This document shows positions 22,351-33,615 of a stretch of DNA of 64,000 bases, piece after piece. Numbering within the stretch: position 1 is the first letter of the stretch; each line of letters opens with the position of its first letter. The notes under the pieces are model-generated. The model was given only the letters and a program-made list of their open reading frames with translations, did not search any database and was not told where the DNA came from. Both the position numbers and the translations under genes were made by a program. Origin of the DNA: Paguma larvata (taxonomy: Eukaryota; Chordata; Mammalia; Carnivora; Viverridae); NCBI GenBank assembly GCA_030068075.1, contig CM057827.1, forward strand, positions 66,230,500 through 66,294,499, given 5' to 3'.

Positions 22351-25300
22351 GCGTCTTCTTTATTCATTCATCGATCAGTGGACCCTTAGGCTTTTTTCAT
22401 ATCTTGGCCATCATAAATAATGTTGTAACAAACATAGGATTGCTTCTATCTATTTGAATTAGTGTTTTCATTTTCTTAAGGTAGTCACTAGTGGCATTGT
22501 TGGATAATATGATATTCCTATTTTTAATTTTTTGAGAAGCCTCCATAGTGCTTTCTGTAATTAGTGCACAAATATCCATTCACAATAATATGCACAAGTG
22601 TTCCCTTTTCTCTACATCCCCACTAACACTTCTTTCTTCTTGATAATAGCCTTTCTGATGGGTATAAGGTGATACCTCATTGTATTTTTGAGTTGCATTT
22701 TCCTGATAATTTGCGAAGTCAGGCTTCTTGCAGTGTGCCAATTGACCATCTGTATGTATTCTTGGAAAAATATTTAGATTCTCTGCCTATTATTTAATTG
22801 GATTGCTTTATTGTTTTTGAGTTGTATAAGTTCTTTATACAGTCTGGATATTAACCCCTATCAGATAGATGATTTGCAACTATATTTTCTCCTTAAGTAG
22901 GTTGTCTTTTTGTTCATTGATTGTTTCCTTTGCTGTGCAGAAGCTTTTTAGTTTGAGGTAGTCCTATTTGGTTATTTTTGCTTTGGTATCCCCTGCCTTT
23001 GGAGTCAGATCCATAATAAAACATCAATAAGACTGGTGACAAGGAGACTATGAGCTAGGTTTTCTTCTAGACATTTTATACTTTCAAGTCTAACTTTTAA
23101 ATCAACTTAAAGTTTGAGTTAGTTTTTGTATGCAGTGTAAGATAGTGTCCAGTTTCATTCTTCTAAATGTAGATGTACAGTTTTCCCAGAACTGTTTGTT
23201 GGAGACATTTTCCTTTATGCATTGTATAGTCTTGCCTCTTTTGTTATAAATTAATTAACTATATGTTTGTGGATTTGTTTTTAGAGATCCTATTCTGTTC
23301 CATTGATATATGTGTCTGTTTTAGGCCAATACCATACTTATTTAATTACTATGGCTTGGTAGTGTAGTTTGAGATTAGGGTGTGTGATAACTCTGGGTTT
23401 GTTCCTTCTTAAGACTGTTTTGACTAGTTGGGGTCTTTTTTGATCCCATATAAATTTAAGAATTATTTGCTTTAGTTCTGTGAAAAATGCTATTCGACTT
23501 TTAATAAGGATTGTACCGATATTGCATTTGATAGTATGGAAATTTTAATAATATTTATTCTAATCTATAAGAACGGAATATTTTTCCATATATTTGTATC
23601 TTCTTAAAACTCATCAGTCTTACAGTTTTTAGAGTAAAGGTCTTTTAACTCTAAGTATTTTATTCTTTTCTGTGCTATTGTAAATGGGATGGTTTTCTTG
23701 ATATATGTGTCTGTTAAGATAGTTCATTATTAGTGCTTAAAAATGCAATAGATTTTTGTATTTTCTTCTTGGTGAGTCTGGGTAAGGGTTTATTAGTTTT
23801 GTTTTTCTTCTCCAAGAATGAACTTTTAGTTTCACTAATATTTTCTGATATCTTTTAAGTCCCTCTTTTATTGATTTTTATTCTGATGTTTATTATTTCT
23901 TTCCATCTGTTAGTTTTGAATTTGTTTGTTCTTTTTCTAGTAATTTTTTTTAGGTGTAAAGATAAATTCATTATTTGAGATTTCATTTGTTTCTTGAGGT
24001 AGGTCTATATTGCTCTGAACTTCCTTTCCTCTTAGAATTGCTTTAGCAGTATCCTGTAGATTTCACTCTCTTGTAAGTATAGCTATATCTTTAATATTTC
24101 CTTTGATTTCCTATATGACCCAGTAGTTGTTCAAAAATATGTTCTTCAATCTCCATGCATTTGTAGTTTTTCCAGTTTTCCTCTTGTAGTTGATTTCTAG
24201 TTTCATACTATTATTGTAGGAAAAGATGCTTGATATGATTTTAGTCTTCTTGAATTTATTAAGACTTGTCTTGTGTCTTAACATTTGCTTTTTTCTGGAG
24301 ACTGATGCATGAGGACTTGAGAAGAATGTGTATTCTATTAATTCTGGGCAGACTGTTCTGTTAAGTCTATCTGGTCTAATGAGTTATTTAAGTCTGATAT
24401 TTTTTTTATTGATTTTCTATCTGATCTATCAATTGATATAGGTAGGAAGTTAAAAAGTCTTCTGTTATTTATATTGCCTCAGGTTCTCCCTTCCAGTCTG
24501 TTAATACTTGCTCTCCATATTTTGGTGCATCTGTGTTGGGTGCATATATATTTATAAATAATATATCTTTTTGATTTCAGCCATTTATCGTAATGCAGTG
24601 TCCCTCTTTGTCTTTTATTGGTCTTTGTTTTAAAGTCTGTTTTGTCTGAGACGAATATGCCTACACTAGCATTCTTTTTTTTTCCATTTGCATGGGTGTC
24701 ATTACATCTGAAGTCAATCTCTTGTAGGCAGTATATGAATGGTTCTTAATTTTTATCCATTCAGTCATGCAATTTAGCCCATTTATATCTAAGATAATTA
24801 TTAATAAGTATGAACTTATTGCCATTTTGTTAATTGTTTTGGAGCTGTGTTTATAGTTCCTATAGGTTCCTTTCTTCTTTCTTACCCTTCTCTTGTGCTT
24901 TGATGACTTGTTCTGTTGTGTTTAGATTCCTTTATTTTTTTTTGTGTGTGTATTTACTATAAATGTTTGCTTTCTGCTTATCAAGAGATTCATCTATATC
25001 ATTTTACATATATAATCTATTTTAAGTTGATAACTACTTAAATTCTACCACATTCTAAAGTTCTACTTTTTTACTCCCTCTCACCAATTTTTTTTGATGT
25101 CACATTTTACATATTACTATTTTATTTCTCTCTTAACTAAATATTGTTGTTTTAGTTAATTTTACTACTTTTGTGTTTTAATCTTCATAGTAGCTTTATA
25201 AATGATTAATTTACTACTTATATATTTCCCTTTTCCAGTGAGATTTTGACTTTTGTATATCTTCTTGTTATTAATTAGGCCCATTTCTTTTAGCTTAAAA

Positions 25301-25713
25301 AAAGTCCCCTTAACATTTCTCTAAAGGCTAGGTTAGTACTGCAGAACTTTTGTTTTTTGAGAAAAATCTTTCTCTCTCCTTCAGTTCTGAAACATATGAA
25401 CCTTGCTGGGTAGAGTGGTCTTCATAGGACGTTTTCTGTTCAGCACTTTGAATATGCCCCTCCCTTCTGGCCTGCAAAGTTTCTGAGGAGAAATCTGTTG
25501 ATAGCCTTTTGGGATTTTCTCTGTTTATAACAATTTATTTTTCTCATGCTGCCTTTAAGATTCCCTGTTTAACTTTTGACAGTTTAGTTATAATATGTCT
25601 TGGTGTAGATCTCTTTAGGTTCATTTTATTTGGAACTCCCTGGGGTTCCTGGAGCTGGATGTCTGTTTCTCTAGGTTAGGGAAGTTTTCAGCCGCTATTT
25701 CTTCAAATGACTG

Positions 25714-26103
25714 TTATACCCCTTCCTCTCTCTTCTTCTTCTTCTGGAACCCATAGAGGGTGAGTGTTACTATGTTTGATACTGTCCAAAGATCCCTTAG
25801 GTTATCCTCATTTTTAAAGATTATTTTTTCCTTTTGCTGCCCTGTCTGGGTAAGTTCCATTTCTTTGTCTTCCAGCTCCCTGATCTGTATTTCTGCTTCT
25901 TCATTCCACCGTTGAATCCCTCCAAGCCTCTTTTTCAGTTCAATTATTGTATTCTTCACCTCTGTTTTCACTTCAGTACTTTTTTGTATTTTCTGTTTCT
26001 TTGTTGATGTTCTTACTGTGTTCATCCATTCTTCTCCTGAATTTACCAGCATCCTTATGACTATTGCTTTGAATTCTATATCATATAGATAAGTTATCTC
26101 CAT
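25714..26103 (-). pseudogene. L1 ORF1 (ORF1p) coiled-coil region remnant
   Basis: A 129-codon open frame on the minus strand. The segment 'TIIELKKRLGGIQRWNEEAE' followed by IQIRELEDKEMEL has heptad spacing. It matches the ORF1p coiled coil (LKNTLEGI..RI.EAEEQISELEDRMVEI) and continues as KNEDNLRDLW, where ORF1p has KRNEDSLRDLW.NIK at the start of the RRM. The C-terminal RNA-binding and CTD parts lie toward 25440 but out of frame. In a living L1 this protein trimerises and binds L1 RNA; here it is a fragment in a dead element. Confidence 0.85.
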
Positions 26104-27930
26104 TTCATTAAGGTCGTTTCTGAGGTTTTATCTAGTTCTTTCATTTGGAGGCTTTCTCTGTTTGCTTATTTTGCTTAACTTCCTGTGTTTGTTTCTATGA
26201 ATTACATGAAAAATCTACGTCTCTCAGTCTTGAAGGAGTGGCCTGGTGTTGGTGATGAGATTTTTTATTAAATCTTTTCCTAGTTCTTAATTGTCTTTTG
26301 AACCTTAATGATTGTCTAACCACCCCTGATACTTATTTGATATGTCCCTGTTGTTGAGGATGTGCCAAGAACTACCAGTGTTCCAACGGGAGGAATTTCA
26401 TTTAGCAGATTTCAGGCTGATAGGAAGCCAAACCAGCAGCTCTTAAAGTATGCAAATTTATACCATCCTATGGGACTGAAATTATAATCCCTGCTGGCCT
26501 TCAAACCAGGAGATCTGGAGGTGTCCCCTGGGTGAAAATTAAAACATCAGGGCTTCAGATGAGTGTGTAAGCTCCTTTCTGGAGGGCTTTGGCAAGCTGT
26601 AGCAAGGCCAAGGGAGTGCACAAAGGTGGTGCCTCTCTGCTTAAGTACCCTGGGAGCACCTCCTTACCCTTAGATGTATGGAAAAACAGATACTTAAATC
26701 TCAGGCTGAAGTTCTAGGCTAAATAAATAGACTTTTTTAACAGGACATCTGGGTTTGTGTTTCAGTTTGCTTTCTGTTAAGTGCCTTGGGAGTGGTGGCC
26801 TGCCAAGAACTATCTTTCGACTTGTCACCTTTCTGTGGAGCTCTGGAATATGAGTCTCTTTGGTCACCGGGGCCAAGTGATCAAAAGACATCCCCTGTGT
26901 GGACTGCACATGCCTACTGGCTTTAGCTGAGCAGCTGGAGAGTGTAGGGGTTGGGCATGTTGAGCTGCTTCAGACAGGCAGCAGGAAAACGTCTTGACTG
27001 CACATGCCCACAGGCTTCAAGAATGCAGCCTCAGAGTGCTTTCTCTGTGTAGGCACCAGCTTTTAGGCTGTGAGTGGGAGAATGCCAAGACCTTTCATAT
27101 TCAGCAGCTCCTGCCAGGGAATGTTGGAGTGCCCGAACTGTCCATGTGTAGACTTTAACGAGGAAGCAGGAGAATGCCACAACCATTTGCTATCACATGC
27201 CCCAGCCAGAGATGGGTAAACACTGCAGCCTACTGAGCTCCTCATCCAGGCATTAGCAGTAGGATAGTGCTCTTCTAAGCAAATTGCTGAGGATGCCATG
27301 TCTGAGCTCACCCACCTGTGCTAGCAGGGTAGGTGGAAAGTGCAAAAATGGTATCTGCTGGCACATCGGTCTCCAGAGGTAGGGTTTTAACTGTCCCCTG
27401 CACCTCCAGCAGGTGTTTTAAAACTAGAAAACATATATTTTTCATATTTAGTCTAGGCACTTTTCAAACTGCTTTATTTTCGCTGGGTCTCAGGGAAGTG
27501 AGACGATATAAGAGCCCTTTATAAAGGGAATCTCAGTTTCCTGTAGCACTCTGGGTCCTTTGGACATCAGCCTCATTGGTTTCCTAAGCTAGACATTTTG
27601 AGGGTTCCTTTTTTTCAGGGCAGCTCCCAGAATTTGGGGTGCCTGGTGGGGGACACAAGTCCTCGCCCCTCTGGGGAAAACACTTCTCAGTTGAGATTCT
27701 TCCCTAGTAGGTGTTGTTGCATTGGGTGTGGAGTTTTTGGTTAAGACTGTCTTTTCCACTCTTAAATGTTTCAGTTTAGTCTTTTTTTACTGTTTTTGTG
27801 GAGAAGCAGTTTAACTGCTTTTGAGATACTTTTCAGAGGGAAATGATCCGTGTGTATATACAGATTTGGTGTGTTCATGGGAGGAGTTATGATCAGGATT
27901 TTCCTATGCCACCATCTTGCGAAAGTCTGC
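26104..27930 (-). other. L1 5' UTR with imperfect internal repeats
   Basis: GC-richer than its surroundings, as L1 5' UTRs are. Similar words recur about 91-94 bp apart: 'gactgcacatgcc' at 26902 and 26996, and 'gagaatgcca' at 27079 and 27170. This suggests diverged tandem units in about 26880-27330. In an active L1 this region holds the pol II promoter on the element strand. The open frames here (71 and 82 codons) are not genes. Confidence 0.6.
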
Positions 27931-27947
27931 TGATAGTGGAATTTTCA

Positions 27948-28456
27948 AAATAATTTACACAAAATGATTTGAAACAGCAAAAGAACTTATTTTCTTCTCA
28001 AATGCCAGATATTTATACAGCAAATAAAAAGAAACACCTTGCCAAAGGAATAGTGCCTGTTATTGAGAAGGCCTTTCACTAAGCCTTAAGAGTGTGCTCA
28101 GATGAGGCATGTGTTACAAATTCCTTAAGTGGCGAGTCCTTTTGATGTTGGTGTCATCTTAATTCATTTAGAGAAAGAACTTCTTAATTAACTTGCAGCA
28201 AACTTCTTGGAACCCTCGCCATCAAGATGAGTAACTTCACAGATCCTGAAATTCTCTACAGCCTGCCAAGTATGTACTCTAAGTGGTTTCCTTAGAAATT
28301 TATTTCCTTAGAAAATACTGAGGAATTAACTGGAGATACTTAATTTTTACCCCATTTTGAGGGAGTAAGAAATGTGACCCTGTGTTCATAATTGAATATG
28401 CTATTCTAAACATTTGTTTTAATCGTTTTCTATTTATGAATTCTGTTTAATAGCAG
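27948..28456. other. No gene seen
   Basis: Low-copy sequence. It includes a short tandem repeat, 'ttccttagaaa' twice, near 28288-28315. Confidence 0.5.
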
Positions 28457-28676
28457 AATAAGACAGATTTAGTTTAAATCCCAACTTGACTGTTTGACTT
28501 AGAGTAAATTACTTTATCTTTCTAAGACTAATTTTCTCTTCTGAAAGTAGAGGCAATTGAAATACTACTTCATAGTTTTGTTTTTGGATTACATGGGATA
28601 AATTAATGAAAATAATATATCAAATACCTTAGCACATGGTAAGAAGTCAGTAAACATTAGCAGTTATTATTACCAT
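28457..28676 (-). mobile_element. MIR element, antisense
   Basis: Ordered MIR landmarks on the complement: 'aaatcccaacttgactg' (tRNA-like B-box side), 'gagtaaattactttatcttt', 'ttttctcttctgaaagtag' and 'gattacatgggataaattaa', then 'ccttagcacatggtaagaag' and 'tcagtaaacattagcagtta'. Nearly full length. Confidence 0.85.
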
Positions 28677-29058
28677 GAGAAATGCCTCCTTGATTAGGGT
28701 TAACACATTCAATACAGATTAGAACACTGCATTAGTTGAGAGAATATTCTGAGAGATCTTGGAAAGGTAAGGTGCTAATCCTCTTGATTAAATGGAGGTG
28801 GTTTAACACAACATGGCTGTCATTTATTCTATTTTCATTTAGGGATAGTACTATTTACCAATTATCCCCCTTTTCAATGCAATACAACATGTGGATATAC
28901 ATAACTATAAAGACATTAGTCATGCACAACAAAAATAATCTTCTATAAATGGGAATTATTTTTTTCCTACTTTGGACTAAAGGGTCTTGATTTCATGTAG
29001 CTATAAATCATACCTAAAGGGAATTGTTAAGTAGAGAATTTATTTTGGTCATCAGGTA
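28677..29058. other. No gene seen
   Basis: AT-rich; nothing recognised. Confidence 0.5.
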
Positions 29059-29182
29059 TTCCTTCCTTCCTTCCTTCCTTCCTTCCTTCCTTCCTCCCTC
29101 CCTCCCTCCCTCCCTCCCTCCCTCCCTCCCTCCCTTCCTTCCTTCCTTCCTTCCTTCCTTCCTTCCTTCCTTCCTTCCTTCC
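29059..29182. repeat. (TTCC)9(TCCC)10(TTCC)12 tract
   Basis: A 124-bp pure pyrimidine tract on the plus strand, with no interruption. It is built as TTCC, then TCCC, then TTCC units. The minus strand is (GGAA)/(GGGA) with ten runs of GGG. Open frames on both strands (Lys-Glu-Gly-Arg and Pro-Ser-Leu repeats) are artefacts. Confidence 0.97.
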
Positions 29183-29927
29183 TTTTCTTGCATGTATTGT
29201 CATTTCTGTCAGGAAAGAAATAGCAAAACATGGGAATGATTGGTTAAGGATAAAAAAAAAACTCCTAGAACATCCAGGCCATTTTATTATATGTATGTAG
29301 TATGCACTGTGTATTATGCATACACAATACATGTAAAGAGTATGGAAGCCTGGCATTAGTTTTTGTGTGTTCTTACCAGGAATTAATAATGATCTTCATC
29401 AACGTGTTAAGGTACTGTGTTATGGAAGATCAATTTGTATTACCTCCATGTCTATTTTTGTTCTGGCTCCAGTTAGTCTAGTCTCAATTGATATATATCC
29501 TGCCTACATTAGCACTTTTTGATTTGATTCCAAAAAGTTAGTTTTGCTTGCTAACCAGAGATGGCTGCATAGTTGGGTAGCTCTGATTCTTATCTACAGG
29601 TGGGTTCTTTTAGTGGTGGGGTTGTTTTGGGGTATAAAATTGCATTATATGATTACAGTTATCTTGACTATAATTTTAAAGTCATGTTTATTGGGAAGGG
29701 ATTATTTATTCTTAGATTTTGGGCTAAAAAATTTCATTTGAACTGCTTCACATGAACTTTTTGAGGTGAGCAACAGTCCTCTTTCATGTAGGATTAAGAA
29801 AGTCCCTGTGATATAGAACTTTCAGCTTTAAAACTGAGAAAAATTGGGGCACACTGGGTTGATTTTGTTACCCCAGAATTGCTGTGAAACATTTGTGTGA
29901 TATTAACCATCCTTTTGGCTAGGACAG
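29183..29927. other. No gene seen
   Basis: No repeat recognised. Two overlapping open frames of about 60-65 codons near 29544-29755 have no signature. Confidence 0.5.
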
Positions 29928-29990
29928 GTGTGTGTGTGTGTGTGTGTGTGTGTCTGTCTGTCTGTCTGTCTATATCTATATCTATATCTA

Positions 29991-30025
<35 letters not shown>

Positions 30026-30033
30026 ATATATAT
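29928..30033. repeat. Compound microsatellite GT-CTGT-TATATC-TATC-TA
   Basis: Five consecutive pure blocks: (GT)n, (CTGT)n, (TATATC)n, (TATC)n and (TA)n, each apparently derived from the next by single changes. Confidence 0.95.
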
Positions 30034-30172
30034 ACACATATGTGTTATGCACTATATGATAAGTACTTTTCTGCTATAGATTATAAAAACTTGAAATGAC
30101 CCTGTCAAGTGGGTATTAGCATATATTACAAGTGAGAAAACTAAAGCTTTGTTGAGCAGCTAACTTGGGATC
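30034..30172 (+). mobile_element. Probable MIR fragment
   Basis: 'gaccctgtcaagtgggtatt', 'acaagtgagaaaactaaagc' and 'agcagctaacttgggatc' match the MIR centre (ACAACCCTATGAGGTAGG, ACAGATGAGGAAACTGAGGC). Confidence 0.55.
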
Positions 30173-30523
30173 TTTCTATATATCTATTATCACGCTATGT
30201 ACTGTATGTATAATGTATCTATCTTATTCAATATCTTGACTGTCCCACTGCAACCAACCAAATACCAACCAATGCATCTGAAGACCAGTTAGCCAATCTC
30301 CCTACTTTCAAAAATAAAAATCTCACTCAATAGGATGCTTGCCAGAGACTCAGTTTTTCTTGTTTTACTGTATAAAATTTATTCCTTTTTTCCCCCAACA
30401 TCTTTGACCTCTTGCTGAAATGAAATGAAATGGTGGCTGAAATATTTCCTTGCCGCCAAGTTTTATTAGTAAACAGTCTTTGTTCATTTTGACTTGCTCT
30501 TTTGTCTTTAAGAAGTAAAATAA
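30173..30523. other. No gene seen
   Basis: Nothing recognised. Confidence 0.5.
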
Positions 30524-30672
30524 GTGGCACCTGGGTGCCTCAGTCCGTTAAGTGTCCAGCTTTTGCTGTCAGCCCAGAGCCCACTTCAAATATCCTTCGC
30601 CCCCATCTCTCTCCCTTTACCCTGCTTGCACTCTCTTTCTCTTTCGTTGTCTCATAAATAAACATTTTTTTC
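30524..30672 (+). mobile_element. CAN SINE with internal deletion
   Basis: The head 'ggcacctgggtgcctcagtc' runs to 'ccagctttt', then jumps to 'gctgtcagcccagagccc', losing the 'ggtcatgatctc' and B-box region. It ends with 'ctcataaataaacattttt'. Flanking duplication agtaaaataa at 30514-30523 and 30673-30682. About 149 bp. Confidence 0.85.
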
Positions 30673-30682
30673 AGTAAAATAA

Positions 30683-31008
30683 AAGTGCAATGGTGTTAGC
30701 TTTTTACAAGTTCCTGGTGTCTACAAATTTTCATACAGACCCTGCTTTTCTGACATGAACTCAGTGAATTACCTTAAACAACCCTCCACTCTCTACAGTT
30801 CCTTTCTGTTTTCTCTACCAAGCTTTTTCCTGTCTCTGTCACACTTTTTCATTCTTCACTTCGCATGTTCTCTCTGCATCCTATTTGGTTCTTTTGAGAA
30901 ACTATTCTCCTAACAATGATAGTAATGATGTTCTGGGGTGAGGTGATGAAAGAACACTCCAGCTTTCTCAAAAGTGGTATCCACTCCATGGAGGAAGGGT
31001 TATGCAGG

Positions 31009-31042
<34 letters not shown>

Positions 31043-31324
31043 TGTTTTTCATTGCTGTGGACTCCAAGGAGCAGATAAAATACCTATGCACAATTAGTAA
31101 TTTAACATGATCTGCATAAACCTCTGAACTCACAGCATGTTAGTGATTGACTAGTCATTTACTTCCTAATGCAAGAACAAAATGAAATGAAATAAAATGG
31201 AAAGCAAAAGTTGATAGCAAAATCTATGAAGATATATCCTTCCTTCTTTGAAGTCTGTTTGTTCATATTCAAATTACATATTTTCAAGACTGGCTGCTGC
31301 TTTTTAATAAAGTCATTGTTTCAG
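30683..31324. other. No gene seen; includes a (TTTTTG)n block
   Basis: 31010-31049 is a (TTTTG)/(TTTTTG) microsatellite. Nothing else was recognised. Confidence 0.6.
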
Positions 31325-31558
31325 ACTGGTTTTTATTATTTTTTTAATGTTTATTTATTCTTGTGTGTGTGTGAGAGAGAGAGAGAGACAGCATGAGTGG
31401 GTGAGGGGCAGAGAGAGAGAGAGGTACACAGAATCTGAAGTAGGCTCCAGACTCTGAGCCATCAGTACAGAGCCCGATGAAGGGCTCAAACTCGAGTCAT
31501 GAGATCATGACCTGAGCCAAAGTTGGATGCTCAACCAACTGAGCCACCCAGAAGCCCC
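31325..31558 (-). mobile_element. Felid CAN SINE, antisense
   Basis: From 'tttaatgtttatttattctt' through a GT/GA-rich block and 'cacagaatctgaagtaggct' to 'gccacccagaagcccc'. A short direct repeat, tgtttcag, lies at 31317-31324 and 31559-31566. Confidence 0.9.
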
Positions 31559-31584
31559 TGTTTCAGGGTTGTAAAGCTTGTTTT

Positions 31585-31690
31585 GCCCAAGTACCTCAGT
31601 TAACAAATTAGAAAATGGTGGTATAGAGAGGTGACGTTATTTATATAGGACTGTAGGATTAGTAAGGACTAGAGCTGGGAACTATATTGC
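31585..31690 (+). mobile_element. Possible MIR fragment
   Basis: 'aattagaaaatggtggtata', 'gagaggtgacg' and 'ggactagagctgggaactat' sit in MIR order but are diverged. Confidence 0.3.
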
Positions 31691-33489
31691 CTTAGTCTAG
31701 TTCCTCCAAAAGAAAGGCCATAAAAAGACGTGTATGTGAGGCAAGTTTATTTGGGATGTGATTCCATATAAGAAGTCTGAGGATTGGGAAGGGTTGGGAT
31801 TGGGAAGGGTGAAAAGCCACGCAACTGTTGCCCAGTTGGCAACGTCTACAGATGAATAATTTTTGAGTTTGTCTACTCAGGGGCAAATGGGGCCAGTATT
31901 TATCCATTGGCTTTCCTTTATACCCCATTGGTCAAATGTGGCCCCAGTTAAGTCCCTCATACTTCTGTGGTGCATATCATGAGTATCAAATATTTTCACA
32001 ATGATGTCTCATGCCAGTGAGTTAGAGAGATTCTTGAGACGAATGTAAAAAGTGGGAGGCTCATGCAGAGATGAAATGTAGACTTGATTAATCTGTCAGA
32101 AGCTTGTTAAAACCTGTGTATAACTGATGATTATAAAACACTGCTGGGAGTGAAAAGTAAGGCTGAGAAGATTTTAAGCCATGTAGAAGAAGTATCTGAT
32201 TATCATCATGGGTGATTAAATATAAATATAAATATATATGAGTAACCTACTTGTCAATCAAAACTCTTTTCCAGTATATTATGCTGTATCACAGTGTTTT
32301 TCAAAATCATTTTCACTTCACGTATTGACTGACAATTCACATTTTCATCTTGAAATTTGCAATAGAAATTGCCATAGTTTTAATGGAAATCCTTAACTCA
32401 CAAAATCAGAATATTTTGGCCTTGGCATTGTGTATTTCTAGGTTTTGGAATTTGTATCTAAATGGCTGTGCAAAATGTTCAATATACCTTGAAATATTGT
32501 ATTGATTTTTAACTTGAACTGCATTTATTTTGCCAGTTATCCCAAACATTGGACTTTTCTTTGTTTCTCACCGACTTCTGCATATGCTCTTCTTTCGTAC
32601 AGGAGAGAAAACGGTAAATTAGTTCAGTCGCGCTATGTATCAGAAACAAAAGACCTTTATCTGTTCCAGTTACAACCGTTTTATCTGTCTCGAGATTCAA
32701 ATTGCTCAAATAAGACAAAGAAAATTTTTTGATCAAATTCTATATGCAAAAGGTAACCAAAAACATTATGTTCTATTAGAAATGCAGGTGCTTGACACTA
32801 TTTAATGGAACACAGTGGTGTCCCACAATGCCTTGACAACCTGACGTGTGCCTCCTGAATAGACTTGTGAGAGTTTAATTGGATAGGCGACTACTCCATG
32901 AGGGACCACTAGCACTTTAATAGCTAGCTGCAGACCCCTAGTGAGGTTGAATAATTACAATCAAGGAGCTATCGCCGTTTCCATGACTGCACTTATACTT
33001 CAGCAGAAAGGCCCATTTTGCCCTACATGACAGTTCACTTTGTATTAATTATAGATTACATGCTTCAGCCCTCTATCATTATGCTAGCATATTCTCATAA
33101 AGGATGGTACATTAACCATGAAATACTGTGTTCATTGCATGTATGACTGTTCAGCTCCCTGCACTGGGTGTGTGCATGTGGAAGAAAGGGAAAAAAAGAA
33201 AAGAGGTCACTTTATAAATGTCAGTGGCACCAGATGTGCAAATAACAGATCAAAAGACAGCAAAGGAGAGGCTGGCTCCCTCAAACTAAAACGGAGCAAT
33301 CATGTGTACTTTACCCTCTATTTCCATTTTCTAACATATGTTGGTTCAGAATGTCACAGGCCTGAAATATAGTCAACATTAAATAATTGAATTATTCCAA
33401 TTCATTGGAAGTTAAAAATGATCTGCAAAGCTACTCCTGTCACTCTTCAAACCTCTCTGTGAACAGCACCTATAGATCTTGTTCTGGGG
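31691..33489. other. Low-copy region without recognised repeats
   Basis: No mobile element and no gene recognised. At 31782-31812 'gattgggaaggg' occurs twice in tandem. Part of it (about 32890-33095) has homeodomain-type TAATTA/ATAATTA sites and a mixed composition unlike decayed repeats. There are short open frames up to 84 codons (33118-33372), with no domain signature. Confidence 0.5.
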
Positions 33490-33615
33490 AAAGGGAGCAC
33501 CTACTGTGTGCCCATCACTGAGGTAAAGGCTGAACCTAGATAATTTCCTTATAAACAATACTCTCTAAATGAGAAACTATTTATATTCACTGTATGGTAA
33601 AGGGAGGCACTTCTA
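33490..33615 (+). mobile_element. Possible MIR fragment
   Basis: 'gagcacctactgtgtgccca' and 'tcactgaggtaaaggctgaa' resemble the MIR start (GAGCACTTACTATGTGCCAGGCACTG). The rest is too diverged to be sure. Confidence 0.45.

Larger units (their letters stand above)
21888..27930 (-). mobile_element. Near full-length antisense L1 (L1M-type)
   Basis: On the minus strand it begins near 27930 ('ccaccatcttgcg' is the complement of a typical L1 start), then a 5' UTR to about 26110, ORF1 (clearest at 25714-26103), ORF2, and a 3' UTR ending near 21888 ('aggtataaatgacatacgat', 'gtttcaggtgtaaaacatag'). Length is about 6.04 kb, the expected size of a whole L1. Flanks show a degraded target-site duplication: tgacaatggaatatttt at 21871-21887 and tgatagtggaattttca at 27931-27947. 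ORF2 is broken by many stops. No SINE has entered it. Confidence 0.85.

Noticed and set aside
29024..29356. Open frames coding Pro-Ser-Leu and Lys-Glu-Gly-Arg repeats
   Set aside because: They are translations of the (TTCC)/(TCCC) tract on the two strands.
33118..33372. 84-codon Cys-containing frame in low-copy DNA
   Set aside because: The Cys spacing (CVHCMYDCSAPCTGC) is suggestive at first, but the rest is not protein-like and no second exon or start context is visible.
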